From Corallococcus sp. CAG:1435 (lineage in GTDB: Bacteria; Bacillota; Clostridia; Christensenellales; CAG-314), in the NCBI GenBank assembly GCA_000433775.1, contig HF998496.1, forward strand, positions 1 to 19,786: DNA of 19,786 nucleotides, given 5' to 3'. The translations under genes were made by a program, and so were the position numbers. Within the stretch, counting starts at the first letter, position 1. Each line of letters opens with the position of its first letter. The notes beneath the pieces are model-generated. The model was not told the origin of the DNA. It saw nothing but the letters and a program-made list of their open reading frames with translations, and did not search any database. Shown here piece by piece: positions 1-7,767 of this stretch.

Positions 1-37
1 CTTGTTGAAATTCAGGTCTGTACCACAAAGCCGAAAC

Positions 38-76
38 AAAAAAGCGCAACAAAGGTTTGATGTGTTGCGCTTTTTT
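38..76. terminator. Bidirectional intrinsic terminator-like hairpin
   Basis: A 14-bp perfect stem, AAAAAAGCGCAACA at 38-51 with its complement at 63-76, encloses an 11-nt loop and has A and T tracts on either side, so it can terminate in both directions. It lies about 175 nt beyond the dinB stop on the minus strand and could also end a plus-strand gene outside the window. Positions 77-249 hold no gene that I can support; they contain a second short hairpin (CAGGCA-tat-TGCCTG at 138-152) and two copies of ACGGCAAGGCAA about 101 bp apart. Confidence 0.75.
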
Positions 77-249
77 TGAAAAAGCACGGCAAGGCAATGC
101 TTTGCACTAAAACGTGGGGAACTACTCGAAAGGTCAACAGGCATATTGCCTGACGCATTTTTTTCAAGGCACACAACACGCAGGTAACGGCAAGGCAAAT
201 TTGCAGTTGAAAGTTTTTTCGGAATTTGCAAAACTCGCCCTGCACAACG

Positions 250-1473
250 CTACCTTTTGAAGGGTAACAAATCTTCCTCCGAAGCCATATTTTTGCTTAC
301 GAGGTCGTTGTGCAAAGTGTTTGCTGTGCCGATGGCGTCAAACCCGAATTTTTTGCGTATTTTGTCCAGCGAAAATTCCAACTGTTGCTGTTTTTCGTTC
401 TTTTCCTCCCACAATGCCATTTGCACCCCCGACGACACGTCGGAAAGGGCAGACACGTTGACGGACAACGAACGAAGGGGCTTGTCGGCACCTCCACGCC
501 AAATGCTGTGCAACAATTCCTTTCCTGCGTTGTAAATTTCCTTTGCGACAAAAGTTTTGGGTACGGTTTTTTGCTTTGCTTCGTGCGTGAGATCGTTGCG
601 GCGTATGTCTACATGCACTACACTGCCGTACATGCCGTAACGACGCAAGCGTGTTGCCACCATCTCGGAAAGAACGCACAGCACCGTTTCGGCATCCTTG
701 TAGCAGGTCATGTCCCGAAGCGCCGTTGTGCCGTGCCCCACGCTTTTTATTTCACGGTGAACGTCGGCACGACGCACTTCTTCGCAGTCCAACCCCAAGG
801 CGCAGTTTTTCAATCGTTCACCCACAATGCCGAAACGCTTTCGCAACAAGTCGGTGTCCGCCATGGCAAGATCGCCCAAAGTGAATATGCCCATTGCGTT
901 GAGTTTTTGCGAGGTGTGCGGTCCGATGAAAAGCATTTCGCCCACGCTCAACGGCCACACCACTTTTTTGAAGTTTTCACGAGAAATTACGGTTGTAGCG
1001 TCGGGCTTTTTCAAATCGCTGCCCAACTTGGCAAACGTTTTGGTGAAAGATACCCCTACCGATATGGTAAGCCCCGTTTTTTGTTTGACTTCACTGCGCA
1101 GTTTTTCGGCGATTTCAAAGGGCGTGCCGAAAATTTTGCTGTGCGTAACGTCCAGCCAGCACTCGTCCAAACCGAATCCTTCCACCCTGTCGGTGTACTG
1201 CTCGTAAATTTCCCTCACACGCTTGGAAAAATGCGAATAGTACTCGAAGTGAGGGGGTACGCACACCAGTTGCGGACATTTTTGTTTTGCCTCCCAAATT
1301 GCCTCGCCCGTTTTCACCCCCATTTGCTTGGCGGCAGTGTTTTTGGCAAGAATAATGCCGCTGCGAGTGGCAGGATTGCCGGAAACAGCCACAAACTTGC
1401 CTTTCAGTTGGGGATTTATCGCCTGTTCCACCGAGGCATAAAAGTTGTTCAAATCGCAGTGCAAAATGTCCAT
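250..1473 (-). CDS. dinB: Y-family DNA polymerase IV (DinB)
   Basis: A 407-residue Y-family translesion polymerase, expected to copy past damaged bases with low fidelity in the cytoplasm. The N-terminal palm motif MDILHCDLNNFYASVEQ carries the metal-binding Asp7, and FGLDECWLDVT (about residues 99-109) supplies the second acidic pair in place of the usual SIDEAYLDV. A helix-hairpin-helix-like thumb region (IGPHTSQKLNAMGIFTLGDL) and a little-finger region ending near DKIRKKFGFDAIG follow, and the length is normal for the family. The ATG start has AAAGGAG 8 nt upstream. It is transcribed alone from its own promoter (1494-1522), which carries a LexA-like box, so SOS control is plausible. The C-terminal tail DLLPFKR might serve sliding-clamp binding, but that is inference. 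Family assignment is secure. Confidence 0.96.
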   Translation of the reverse strand: MDILHCDLNNFYASVEQAINPQLKGKFVAVSGNPATRSGIILAKNTAAKQMGVKTGEAIWEAKQKCPQLVCVPPHFEYYSHFSKRVREIYEQYTDRVEGFGLDECWLDVTHSKIFGTPFEIAEKLRSEVKQKTGLTISVGVSFTKTFAKLGSDLKKPDATTVISRENFKKVVWPLSVGEMLFIGPHTSQKLNAMGIFTLGDLAMADTDLLRKRFGIVGERLKNCALGLDCEEVRRADVHREIKSVGHGTTALRDMTCYKDAETVLCVLSEMVATRLRRYGMYGSVVHVDIRRNDLTHEAKQKTVPKTFVAKEIYNAGKELLHSIWRGGADKPLRSLSVNVSALSDVSSGVQMALWEEKNEKQQQLEFSLDKIRKKFGFDAIGTANTLHNDLVSKNMASEEDLLPFKR

Positions 1474-1493
1474 AGCCCTCTCCTTTGATTAGT

Positions 1494-1522
1494 ATTTTAG
1501 AACATTTGTTTGTGTTTGTCAA
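1494..1522 (-). promoter_or_regulatory. dinB promoter
   Basis: On the minus strand, -35 TTGACA (1517-1522) and -10 TAAAAT (1494-1499) are separated by exactly 17 bp. The predicted start is about 14 nt before the ribosome binding site of dinB. The spacer contains a LexA-like palindrome (separate entry). Confidence 0.8.
1499..1512. promoter_or_regulatory. Candidate LexA (DinR) SOS box in the dinB promoter
   Basis: The plus strand reads AGAACATTTGTTTG. The Gram-positive LexA box is usually written CGAACRNRYGTTYG; of the ten fixed positions only the first differs. It sits between the -35 and -10 elements, where a bound repressor would block RNA polymerase. A damage-inducible polymerase is the expected kind of target. 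It was found by eye, so chance occurrence in AT-rich DNA cannot be excluded. Confidence 0.5.
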
Positions 1523-1596
1523 TGACTATTACAAATTTTTCCCAAAATATGCCACTAAAACACCGACACGGCAAAGCCTTGCTTGCACTGCAAAAT

Positions 1597-1626
1597 AAAA
1601 AAAACGCCGCAGTTGCGACGTTTTTT
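1597..1626 (-). terminator. Terminator of the glycosyltransferase-flippase unit
   Basis: The stem AAAAAACG (1599-1606) pairs with CGTTTTTT (1619-1626), with an inner CGC/GCG and one mismatch. On the minus strand it ends in a run of eight U. It lies 36 nt beyond the flippase stop codon. Confidence 0.75.
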
Positions 1627-1661
1627 GCGTTGTGGTAAGGCAGGATATCAAGAGGAAACAA

Positions 1662-3020
1662 TCACTTTTTGTTTGGCGTGTTTTCCGACACTTGCGCAGA
1701 AGTTGCCTTTTCTTCCGACGAAAGTTGATTTTCGGCAGTTTGCGTGGAAGAAACTGTGTCTTCATCGACAATCACCTGCACCGAGCGTTGCGACGTATCT
1801 GTCTTGGCAGGCAAGGCGTTTCCCGAAGAAAGTTGTTGCTGTTTGGCGGCTCTGCGGGAACGCACGACGTTGCGCAAAAAGTTGAAGACGGTGAGCCCGA
1901 CGCCTATTATGATGTAGATGTAATACACTGCAAAACGCCATGTGAAAATCACCCACATAAGCGTTGCGCCCGCCATTGCGGAAAATGCCATGGTGATTAG
2001 TCCTTCCATTGCACCGCTGTTGCCCGGGGTAGGCACCACCGATGCCGCAAATGCGGCATAGGCGTTAAGCGCCATGACCTCAAACATTGTGGAAAGACCG
2101 GCATCCACCTGAAACCCGTTGAACATTCTTATGATGTAGTAGGGGAAGGCAAATGTCAATGCCAACTCGGCAATGCAACTTAAAGAAAGCAACACCAGAT
2201 GCACGGGGCGTTTTCCCATGATGACGAAGGAAGAGCGAAAATCCCTCACTACCGACAGGGCTTTTTTCATCGCACGTTCCTTGTCTTTTACTATTTTCAA
2301 CTTGTAGGCAACCCTGATAAGCCAAGCGGTGAGTTTCTTTGCCATTTTGGGCATTATTACAAACAAAATCAAAAATACGGGAAGGCACACGTTGAGCACC
2401 CAACCTATCCAGCCTGCAATAAGCAAGACGTTGCCCGTTTCCACACGTTGCAAAACTGCGGTGTTGAAAACCATTGCCACAAAAGCGACGAGAAGCCATG
2501 CCGTAGTGTTGAAAAAGTACTTTATCATCACCACTGCGCTGGAAAGTCCCCCGCCAAAGCCCTTTTTGTACAAATAGTAAATTTGCATGGGCTGACCGCC
2601 TGTGGAAAACGGGGTAATGTTGTCGTAGTACTTGCCCAACAATGCCGTTTTGGCGCCGATTAGCGGATGTAACTTGTGCGTAGTGGCATGCAACACCACT
2701 ACATATTTGAAAATGTCCAAAAGGATTATTGCAACAAGGGCAACAACGGCAATGGCGGCGTTTTGCCACTTTACCGAGGCAAACACCTCGGAAAAACTCA
2801 ACTGCTCCTCTCCAAGGGAAGAGGACATCTGAATTATCAAAAATACGCCTATGCCGATGGAAAGAAGCAAAACAAGCGGACCCAACCACTTGTTTTTTTT
2901 CTTTTCCGTCCGCTCGGGAATCTCCTTGTTTTGGAAATTTTCTATGGCGCTTTCCAGTCGGGCGTTTTTTCTGTCTTTTATTTTTTCCTTACGGTCGCTG
3001 CCGTGTACATTCTTTTCCAA
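1662..3020 (-). CDS. YbhN / LPG-synthase transmembrane-type flippase-like protein
   Basis: A 452-residue polytopic membrane protein of the lysylphosphatidylglycerol synthase TM / UPF0104 (YbhN) superfamily, without the C-terminal aminoacyl-transfer domain of MprF. The first ~44 residues are charged and cytoplasmic. Hydrophobic spans follow at about 45-65 and 87-110 and repeatedly up to ~390, then a polar Ser/Thr/Gln-rich tail of ~60 residues. The family hallmark is visible as NITPFSTGGQPMQIYYLYKKG. The start is TTG (3018-3020), with GGAG 7 nt upstream; the next in-frame Met would remove the charged leader, so TTG is preferred. It begins 14 nt after the glycosyltransferase stop, in one operon, which suggests that it moves or is coupled to the glycolipid that enzyme makes. 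The substrate is not shown by the sequence. Confidence 0.88.
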   Translation of the reverse strand: MEKNVHGSDRKEKIKDRKNARLESAIENFQNKEIPERTEKKKNKWLGPLVLLLSIGIGVFLIIQMSSSLGEEQLSFSEVFASVKWQNAAIAVVALVAIILLDIFKYVVVLHATTHKLHPLIGAKTALLGKYYDNITPFSTGGQPMQIYYLYKKGFGGGLSSAVVMIKYFFNTTAWLLVAFVAMVFNTAVLQRVETGNVLLIAGWIGWVLNVCLPVFLILFVIMPKMAKKLTAWLIRVAYKLKIVKDKERAMKKALSVVRDFRSSFVIMGKRPVHLVLLSLSCIAELALTFAFPYYIIRMFNGFQVDAGLSTMFEVMALNAYAAFAASVVPTPGNSGAMEGLITMAFSAMAGATLMWVIFTWRFAVYYIYIIIGVGLTVFNFLRNVVRSRRAAKQQQLSSGNALPAKTDTSQRSVQVIVDEDTVSSTQTAENQLSSEEKATSAQVSENTPNKK

Positions 3021-3034
3021 AACAAATCTCCGTT

Positions 3035-4294
3035 TTATTTTTTATTTTTTTCATCGGCGTACTGTTTGATGTATTGGTCGTACACTTTGACGCTTTGCGC
3101 CACTATGTCTTCCCACTCCACGTGCAAATCTTTGAAAGCCTGCTCGCCTACTTTAACAATATCGCCATTTTTCAAAATGTCTTCCACGCCGTCGGCGTAT
3201 TTGTCTACATCGTAGGGAAGAAGGTAGCCGTTGACGTTGCCTGTAACCACACAACTTGTAACGCTTCCTTCGGAAAACACCGTAGGCGTTTTGTAGGTGG
3301 CTGCCTCTATCTGCACAATGCTGGAAACATCGTATCTGCTGGGGAACAAAAACAAGTCCGCCCCTGCGTAGTAAGGCACAATGTCGTCGCCACCCTTTAT
3401 TTCTCCGACAAATTCCACAAAATCGTTGAGATGATTGTCGGCAACCCTGTCCATCATACGTTTTTTGTCCGGACCGTCCCCCACCACAAACATTTTGAAG
3501 TCTATGCCACGTTGTTTGAGTTTTGCAAGAACGTCCACCAAAAACATTATGCCCTTTTGCAAAATGAGCCTGCCTACAAACACAAACACCGTTTTGTCCT
3601 GCACGTTGTGGGTGCGGCGAAATTCGTTGCGCACCTCGTCGTAGTTTTCCAACGGTTTCATTCGGGTGGCGTTGGGCACAAGACGGCACTTTCCACGGTA
3701 GCCGTAGGAGTACAGCGTTTCTCGGCTGGCACGGTGCATTGTCCACACTTCGTCGGCGGAATTAAACACCTTCATTATTATTTTGAGCAAAAGCGACGTC
3801 AGCGCATTGCTGTGAGTGGCACGGCGAAAATCCTGCTTGTACTGACTGTGAAAAGTTGCTATCATTGGCACGTTGCGTTTTTTGTGCAATTTTCTTGCAA
3901 GAAATCCGCACAAAAAAGGCGAGTGACAGTGAATAATGTCTATTTTCAACATTTTCAGCCACTTTTTAAGACGACAGTCGAAAGGAGGCAATGCAACCTG
4001 ATAATGCATGCTCTTCATGTATTTGCTGTTTACCGAAAGTACGGGGAAGTTTCCCACATACACGTTGCCTTTGTAATCGGGACCCATAAACAGCACGTTG
4101 TAGTCAGGGTAATCACGCACAAGCACCGTTGCGCAGTTTTCCAAAACACGCCAAACGCCGTCCACAACGGGATAGGCATTGTCCCCCACTATCAGCAAGG
4201 TTTTTTTGCCGTTGGTGTTGTAGGTGTTAATTATTCCCTCGATGTACTGTTTGTATTCTTTCGACTTACGTTTATATATTTTATATTCTGCCAT
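3035..4294 (-). CDS. GT4-family (GT-B fold) glycosyltransferase
   Basis: A 419-residue cytoplasmic or membrane-peripheral GT-B glycosyltransferase of group 1 (GT4). The N-terminal Rossmann half holds a glycine-poor variant of the acceptor loop (DNAYPVVDGVWRV, about 38-50) and DIIHCHSPFLCGFLA (119-133). The C-terminal nucleotide-sugar half holds VPNAT (206-210), FVGRLILQKGI (239-249) and VGDGPDKKRM (271-280). The usual E-x7-E motif is seen as D322-x7-E330 (YDVSSIVQIEAA), a variant I recall from Gram-positive relatives. It is the first gene of a unit with the downstream flippase-like gene and is driven by a perfect consensus promoter. By family and neighbour it probably glycosylates a lipid (for example diacylglycerol) or a cell-wall precursor; the acceptor is unknown. 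The ATG start has AAAGGAG 5 nt upstream. Confidence 0.9.
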   Translation of the reverse strand: MAEYKIYKRKSKEYKQYIEGIINTYNTNGKKTLLIVGDNAYPVVDGVWRVLENCATVLVRDYPDYNVLFMGPDYKGNVYVGNFPVLSVNSKYMKSMHYQVALPPFDCRLKKWLKMLKIDIIHCHSPFLCGFLARKLHKKRNVPMIATFHSQYKQDFRRATHSNALTSLLLKIIMKVFNSADEVWTMHRASRETLYSYGYRGKCRLVPNATRMKPLENYDEVRNEFRRTHNVQDKTVFVFVGRLILQKGIMFLVDVLAKLKQRGIDFKMFVVGDGPDKKRMMDRVADNHLNDFVEFVGEIKGGDDIVPYYAGADLFLFPSRYDVSSIVQIEAATYKTPTVFSEGSVTSCVVTGNVNGYLLPYDVDKYADGVEDILKNGDIVKVGEQAFKDLHVEWEDIVAQSVKVYDQYIKQYADEKNKK

Positions 4295-4395
4295 CTTTCT
4301 CCTTTATTACTTAGACAAAGAGCAAGGTTTGTCAAAAGTTAAACGAAAAGGTACAATTTTATCCGACGCGCAAAAAGTTATATGACGTATTTAAT

Positions 4396-4424
4396 ATTAT
4401 ATCAATATGCCCGTTGACTGTCAA
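4396..4424 (-). promoter_or_regulatory. Consensus promoter of the glycosyltransferase-flippase unit
   Basis: On the minus strand, TTGACA (4419-4424), a 17-bp spacer and TATAAT (4396-4401) match the sigma-70/sigma-A consensus at every position. The predicted transcript has a leader of about 95 nt before the ATG at 4294; I see no riboswitch-like fold in it. Confidence 0.88.
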
Positions 4425-4505
4425 GCCGCAAAATGTCGCACCGTTTTCTTGTGAACACTACACCTCAAAAGCAAATTTTCTGTAAGTAAAAAGGCAGGCA
4501 TACAG

Positions 4506-4742
4506 TTGTTTTTGCTGCAAAACAACAAGTTGCAAAACGATGTAAACGAGAATGTAACATTCACCGCTTTTCAAAAACAGGCGAAAAAAAACGGCAAAAC
4601 TGTACAAGCAAACTGACTGAATTTTAATTAAAGCACAAAACCGCCCTGCAACTGAATTGTTGCATTTGCCTACAACAGCAAGCGTCAAAAAAATTACAAC
4701 GAGAACCCAAACGCACCTAATTTCAAAAACAAGCTAAAAAAC
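4506..4742. repeat. Degenerate tandem duplication, period about 152 bp
   Basis: The gap between the glycosyltransferase promoter and the GNAT-like gene (4425-4823) has no supported gene. Two diverged copies align at about 4506-4590 and 4657-4742. Shared landmarks are TTGTT...GC...ACAACA, then AACGAGAA (4546 and 4699), CACC, and TTCAAAAACARGCKAAAAAA-type blocks (4570 and 4722). Intervals between matching landmarks are 151-153 bp. The rest of the gap is A/C-rich on the plus strand with no recognised RNA. No clear terminator for the GNAT-like gene was found. Confidence 0.5.
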
Positions 4743-4823
4743 AGCGCCCTGCCTGCACAATTCAGACAGAACGCCGTTGTATTGCAACTGCAATGTGTCT
4801 TGCAGATTGCGTCAAAGAACCGA

Positions 4824-5939
4824 CTACAATTTTTTAATGAAACAACGACGACGTTTGTGGCACTCGTTGTCAAACAGTTTCCACAAATTGTTGATGCGGT
4901 CGTTGTACTCCAACGTGAGGTTTGTTTCGGCGTGGTCGATGCGTTTGACAATATCTTTGCCGAGGTGGGCAATCATTGCCGTGCTTATCGCCTTGTTTTT
5001 GTACTTGTCCACAACGCCGATTACACCCAGATCCATTATTTCCGGCTTTTTTACGGCACGCAAAATGCGGAATATGCACCCCGGTGTCAATCTTCCACGG
5101 GATTTTTGCACCGCTTTGGCAATGGACGGAAACATGACGGCAAACGCAACAAGATTTTCATCGCTGTCCAAAATGACGGAAACGTATTTTACGTCAATAA
5201 TCATTTTGAAATTTTGAATGATACTGCGCTTCATTTTTTCCGTAAACGGTACCGTGCCGTAGATGTTGTTGTATGTTTCGTCCCAGACGGCGAAAATTTT
5301 GTCGGCGTACTTTTTAAGAAATTCGTTGGTGTTGGATGCCTTGCCGAAATGCAGATTGTAACGCTGCATCATGTGGTTGCTCACCGTTTCTATCCGTGGT
5401 TCCAACCCGTTGGGAGCGGAAAGTTTGTGTTCCAGCCAATCCACGTCCTTGCCGTAACCGCAGTTTTCAATAAGTTGTTGGTAGTAGTCGAAATTGTACT
5501 GTTCCTCGAAGGTGGAAAGTTGGTCGAAGCCCTCTATCAGCAAACCTTCCCTTTCCAGGTCGGAAAAGCCCAGCGGTCCCACAACTTCCGTCATTCCCTT
5601 TTGTTTTGCCCAATCTTCCACAGCTTCAAACAAGGCGTTTGCCACTTGCTGGTCGTTTATGCTGTCAAACCGTGTGAAACGCACTCTGTTTTGGTTCCAC
5701 TTGCGGTTGGCGGCACGTTGCAAAATGCCGGAAATGCGTCCCACCATTTTGCCGTTGCGGTAGGCGTTGAAGTACACCGCCTCTGCCTGATCGTAGTACA
5801 TGTAGTCTTTGCTGAAAATCTGCTTTTCGTCTGCGTAGAGAGGAGGCACAAAATAAGCGTTGCCCTTGTAAAGTTTAAGCGGAAAGTTCAGAAACTCCCT
5901 TTGTTGTTTTTTTGTAATTACCTGTTTTACCTCTACCAT
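4824..5939 (-). CDS. GNAT-like protein of the YghO type
   Basis: A 371-residue protein resembling the YghO-type GNAT-fold proteins. The N-terminus reads VKQVITKKQQREFLNFPLKLY and continues into YFVPPLYADE, typical of this group. A GNAT-like core follows (MVGRISGILQRAANRK; GPLGFSDLEREGLLIEGFD; YNFDYYQQLIENCGYGKDVDWLEHKL). A second, C-terminal GNAT-like half spans about 200-371 and ends in ETNLTLEYNDRINNLWKLFD. There is no signal peptide or membrane segment, so it is probably cytoplasmic. The substrate and even the acetyltransferase activity are inference from fold resemblance. The ATG start has AAAGGTG 5 nt upstream and a good promoter at 5996-6024. It is a single-gene unit, divergent from plsX across 212 bp. 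Confidence 0.8.
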   Translation of the reverse strand: MVEVKQVITKKQQREFLNFPLKLYKGNAYFVPPLYADEKQIFSKDYMYYDQAEAVYFNAYRNGKMVGRISGILQRAANRKWNQNRVRFTRFDSINDQQVANALFEAVEDWAKQKGMTEVVGPLGFSDLEREGLLIEGFDQLSTFEEQYNFDYYQQLIENCGYGKDVDWLEHKLSAPNGLEPRIETVSNHMMQRYNLHFGKASNTNEFLKKYADKIFAVWDETYNNIYGTVPFTEKMKRSIIQNFKMIIDVKYVSVILDSDENLVAFAVMFPSIAKAVQKSRGRLTPGCIFRILRAVKKPEIMDLGVIGVVDKYKNKAISTAMIAHLGKDIVKRIDHAETNLTLEYNDRINNLWKLFDNECHKRRRCFIKKL

Positions 5940-5995
5940 GTTTCACCTTTACGCATTTACGCAATGTGCGCCTGTGCTTTGGATTTTGTTTACAC

Positions 5996-6024
5996 ATTAT
6001 ACAACCAAAAAGGCAAAAAGTAAA
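5996..6024 (-). promoter_or_regulatory. Promoter of the GNAT-like gene
   Basis: On the minus strand, TTTACT (6019-6024), a 17-bp spacer and TATAAT (5996-6001). The leader is about 50 nt. It is back-to-back with the plsX promoter. Confidence 0.7.
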
Positions 6025-6104
6025 CAAAAGTTAAATGTTTTTTTGACGGTTTGGAGGAAAATTTGAGAAAAGAGAGCAAATGTTACACAAAAACACGCCG
6101 ATTA

Positions 6105-6133
6105 TTGACTATTTTGTGCAATACTGCTAAAAT
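6105..6133 (+). promoter_or_regulatory. plsX promoter
   Basis: TTGACT (6105-6110), a 17-bp spacer and TAAAAT (6128-6133). The predicted start near 6140 leaves only about 12 nt before the ATG at 6152, so the AGAGGTG ribosome binding site would sit at the very 5' end of the mRNA. A farther-upstream start from TTGACG near 6045 cannot be excluded. Confidence 0.6.
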
Positions 6134-6151
6134 AAAACAGAGGTGAACAAA

Positions 6152-7192
6152 ATGATTAAAATTGTTGTGGATGCCTACGGTGGCGACAACAGCCCCGTGG
6201 TTAATGTCAGCGGAGCGGTAAAAGCGTTGAATGAAATTGACGACATGGAAATTGTGCTTGTGGGAAATCAGCCCGAGTTGGAAAAGTTGCTTAAAGAGGA
6301 AAAGTACGACAAGCAAAGACTTTCCATTGTTCATGCACCCGACGTCATTTCCTGCAACGACAAACCCACCGAAGCAATAAAGATCAAAAGAGACAGTTCC
6401 ATGAGCAAAAGTTTCGAACTGTTGCGTACCGACAGCACGGCAAGAGCAATGGTAAGCCTCGGCTCCACGGGAGCGTTGCTTGCAGGCGCAGTGTTGCGTG
6501 TGGGGCGTATTCGTGGCGTTAAAAGACCTGCCTTCTGCCCCATTTTGCCAACAGTGGCGGGCAGTATTGTGGGGATTTGCGACAGCGGCGCAAACGTAGA
6601 CTGCGACCCCGTCTATCTGCAACAATTTGCCATAATGGGAAGTTTGTACATGCAAAAGGCATACGGCGTGAAGAACCCGAAAGTGGCACTGCTTAACATT
6701 GGCGTCGAAGAGGAAAAGGGGGACGCTTTACGCAAGGAAACCTATCCTTTGCTGGAAAACACTTCTTCCATCAACTTTGTGGGCAACATGGAAAGCCGCA
6801 ACCTGCTTTCGGGGGAATTTGACCTTGTGGTGTGCGACGGATTTGCCGGCAACGTACTTTTGAAATCCACCGAGGGAGCCTGTCTGCAACTGATGAAATT
6901 GCTTAAACGTTCGCTGATGAGCAGTTTTTCCTCCAAACTTGGGGCGTTGCTTTGCAAAAAGAAAATGTACGAAGTAAAAGATACCATGGACTACAACAAC
7001 TACGGCGGGGCGGTACTTTTGGGTACCACAAAAACCATAGTGAAAGGACACGGAAGCAGCAAAGCAAAAGCCGTGTACAACTGCATAAAACAGGCGTACA
7101 ACATGGAAAAGAACAACCTCTGTCAGGCGATAGGGGAAGAAATTTCCAAAGTTGCGGCAACAACACAACCTGCGCAAAGTCAACAACAGTAA
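6152..7192 (+). CDS. plsX: Phosphate acyltransferase PlsX
   Basis: A 346-residue peripheral membrane enzyme that converts acyl-ACP and phosphate to acyl-phosphate, the acyl donor for PlsY in the first step of phosphatidic acid synthesis. Motifs seen are IKIVVDAYGGDNSP at the N-terminus (family form DAMGGD..AP), VSLGSTGALLAGAVL, RPAFCPILPT, LLNIGVEEEKGD and VCDGFAGNVLLKSTEGA. Length is normal. I chose ATG at 6152 because AGAGGTG lies 6 nt upstream; GTG at 6143 would overlap that site. It is the only plus-strand gene here and stands alone, without the fabD/fabG/acpP or rpmF neighbours often seen. Its last codons (QSQQQ) form the first edge of a triplicated downstream repeat, so the C-terminal Gln-rich tail may be a product of that duplication. 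Confidence 0.95.
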   Translation: MIKIVVDAYGGDNSPVVNVSGAVKALNEIDDMEIVLVGNQPELEKLLKEEKYDKQRLSIVHAPDVISCNDKPTEAIKIKRDSSMSKSFELLRTDSTARAMVSLGSTGALLAGAVLRVGRIRGVKRPAFCPILPTVAGSIVGICDSGANVDCDPVYLQQFAIMGSLYMQKAYGVKNPKVALLNIGVEEEKGDALRKETYPLLENTSSINFVGNMESRNLLSGEFDLVVCDGFAGNVLLKSTEGACLQLMKLLKRSLMSSFSSKLGALLCKKKMYEVKDTMDYNNYGGAVLLGTTKTIVKGHGSSKAKAVYNCIKQAYNMEKNNLCQAIGEEISKVAATTQPAQSQQQ

Positions 7193-7196
7193 AAAC

Positions 7197-7225
7197 AAAA
7201 GAGTCGTTACACTACGGCTCTTTTT
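7197..7225 (+). terminator. plsX terminator, copy 1
   Basis: AGAGTCGT pairs with ACGGCTCT (one T.G wobble) around loop TACACT, flanked by A's and a run of five T's. It starts 5 nt after the plsX stop. Confidence 0.9.
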
Positions 7226-7318
7226 CACTACACAAATATCTGTTGACTGCAACAAAAACACATCTGTTACCCCATGAAACAACGTCCGAAACAACACAAA
7301 GTCAACAACAGTAAAAAC

Positions 7319-7347
7319 AAAAGAGTCGTTACACTACGGCTCTTTTT
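7319..7347 (+). terminator. plsX terminator, copy 2
   Basis: Identical hairpin and T-run, 122 bp downstream of copy 1. Confidence 0.8.
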
Positions 7348-7444
7348 CACTACACAAATATCTGTTGACTGCAACAAAAAAAAACGCTTCCGCTACCCCA
7401 TGAAACAATGCCTTAAACAGCACGAAGTAAACGACAGTAAAAAC

Positions 7445-7472
7445 AAAAGAGCCGTTACACTACGGCTCTTTT
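7445..7472. terminator. plsX terminator, copy 3
   Basis: Here the wobble pair is replaced by a Watson-Crick pair (AAAAGAGCCGT with ACGGCTCTTTT), giving a perfect 11-bp stem that can act in either direction. The stem has kept pairing although other parts of this copy have diverged. Confidence 0.8.
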
Positions 7473-7667
7473 GTTACATTGCGTCGAAAACCGCTATCCT
7501 TTTGTGCAACATTCCGTAATTTCAAACAGAAACACCAGTCTCGGCGTGTGTATGCTGAAACGATTGTCCGCCCTTTGCCGACGTAAGTAACATTCAGATA
7601 ATTTTCGGTGTAAAGTTGTACGTACTACGCCGCCCTGCAAAACCTTTGAAAATTTTTACTTTCCAAA

Positions 7668-7709
7668 GTACACGCGTTGTGAGCAGCATGTTTATTTAGG
7701 TGCGTGTAC
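7668..7709. repeat. Inverted repeat, 8-bp arms
   Basis: GTACACGC (7668-7675) and GCGTGTAC (7702-7709) are perfect complements separated by 26 nt, just beyond the YjbR-gene terminator. It could be an RNA stem, a protein site or chance. Confidence 0.4.
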
Positions 7710-7730
7710 AAAAAAGCATGATACGGTAAC

Positions 7731-7758
7731 AAAAAAGCGTTACACAAACGTGTAACGC
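7731..7758 (-). terminator. Terminator of the recX-yjbR unit
   Basis: GCGTTACAC (7737-7745) and GTGTAACGC (7750-7758) form a perfect 9-bp stem with loop AAAC; on the minus strand it is followed by six U. It lies 9 nt after the stop of the YjbR-like gene. Confidence 0.88.
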
Positions 7759-7767
7759 AAATGCAAT

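Larger units (their letters stand above)
7179..7475. repeat. Tandem triplication of the plsX 3' end plus terminator (122/126 bp)
   Basis: Three copies begin at 7179, 7301 and 7427 (intervals 122 and 126 bp); the third is partial. Each starts with the sequence that ends plsX (GTCAACAACAGTAA; GTAAACGACAGTAA in copy 3), then AAAACAAAAGAG and a terminator hairpin. Copies 1 and 2 are identical from about 7179 through the block CTGTTGACTGCAACAAAAA; copies 2 and 3 also share CTACCCCATGAAACAA-type sequence before the next unit. The period is not a multiple of three, so this is not a coding repeat. The remaining gap to 7730 holds no gene I can support. Confidence 0.92.

Noticed and set aside
6063..6145. 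Possible 27-codon upstream frame (TTG start after GGAGG) whose stop overlaps the plsX ribosome binding site
   Set aside because: The peptide resembles nothing known (it is not RpmF), and the likely plsX promoter lies inside it, so most plsX transcripts would not include it.
7274..7519. 81-codon plus-strand frame across the plsX-terminator repeats
   Set aside because: It is made of repeat sequence that contains two terminators and comes from the shifted frame of the duplicated plsX end.
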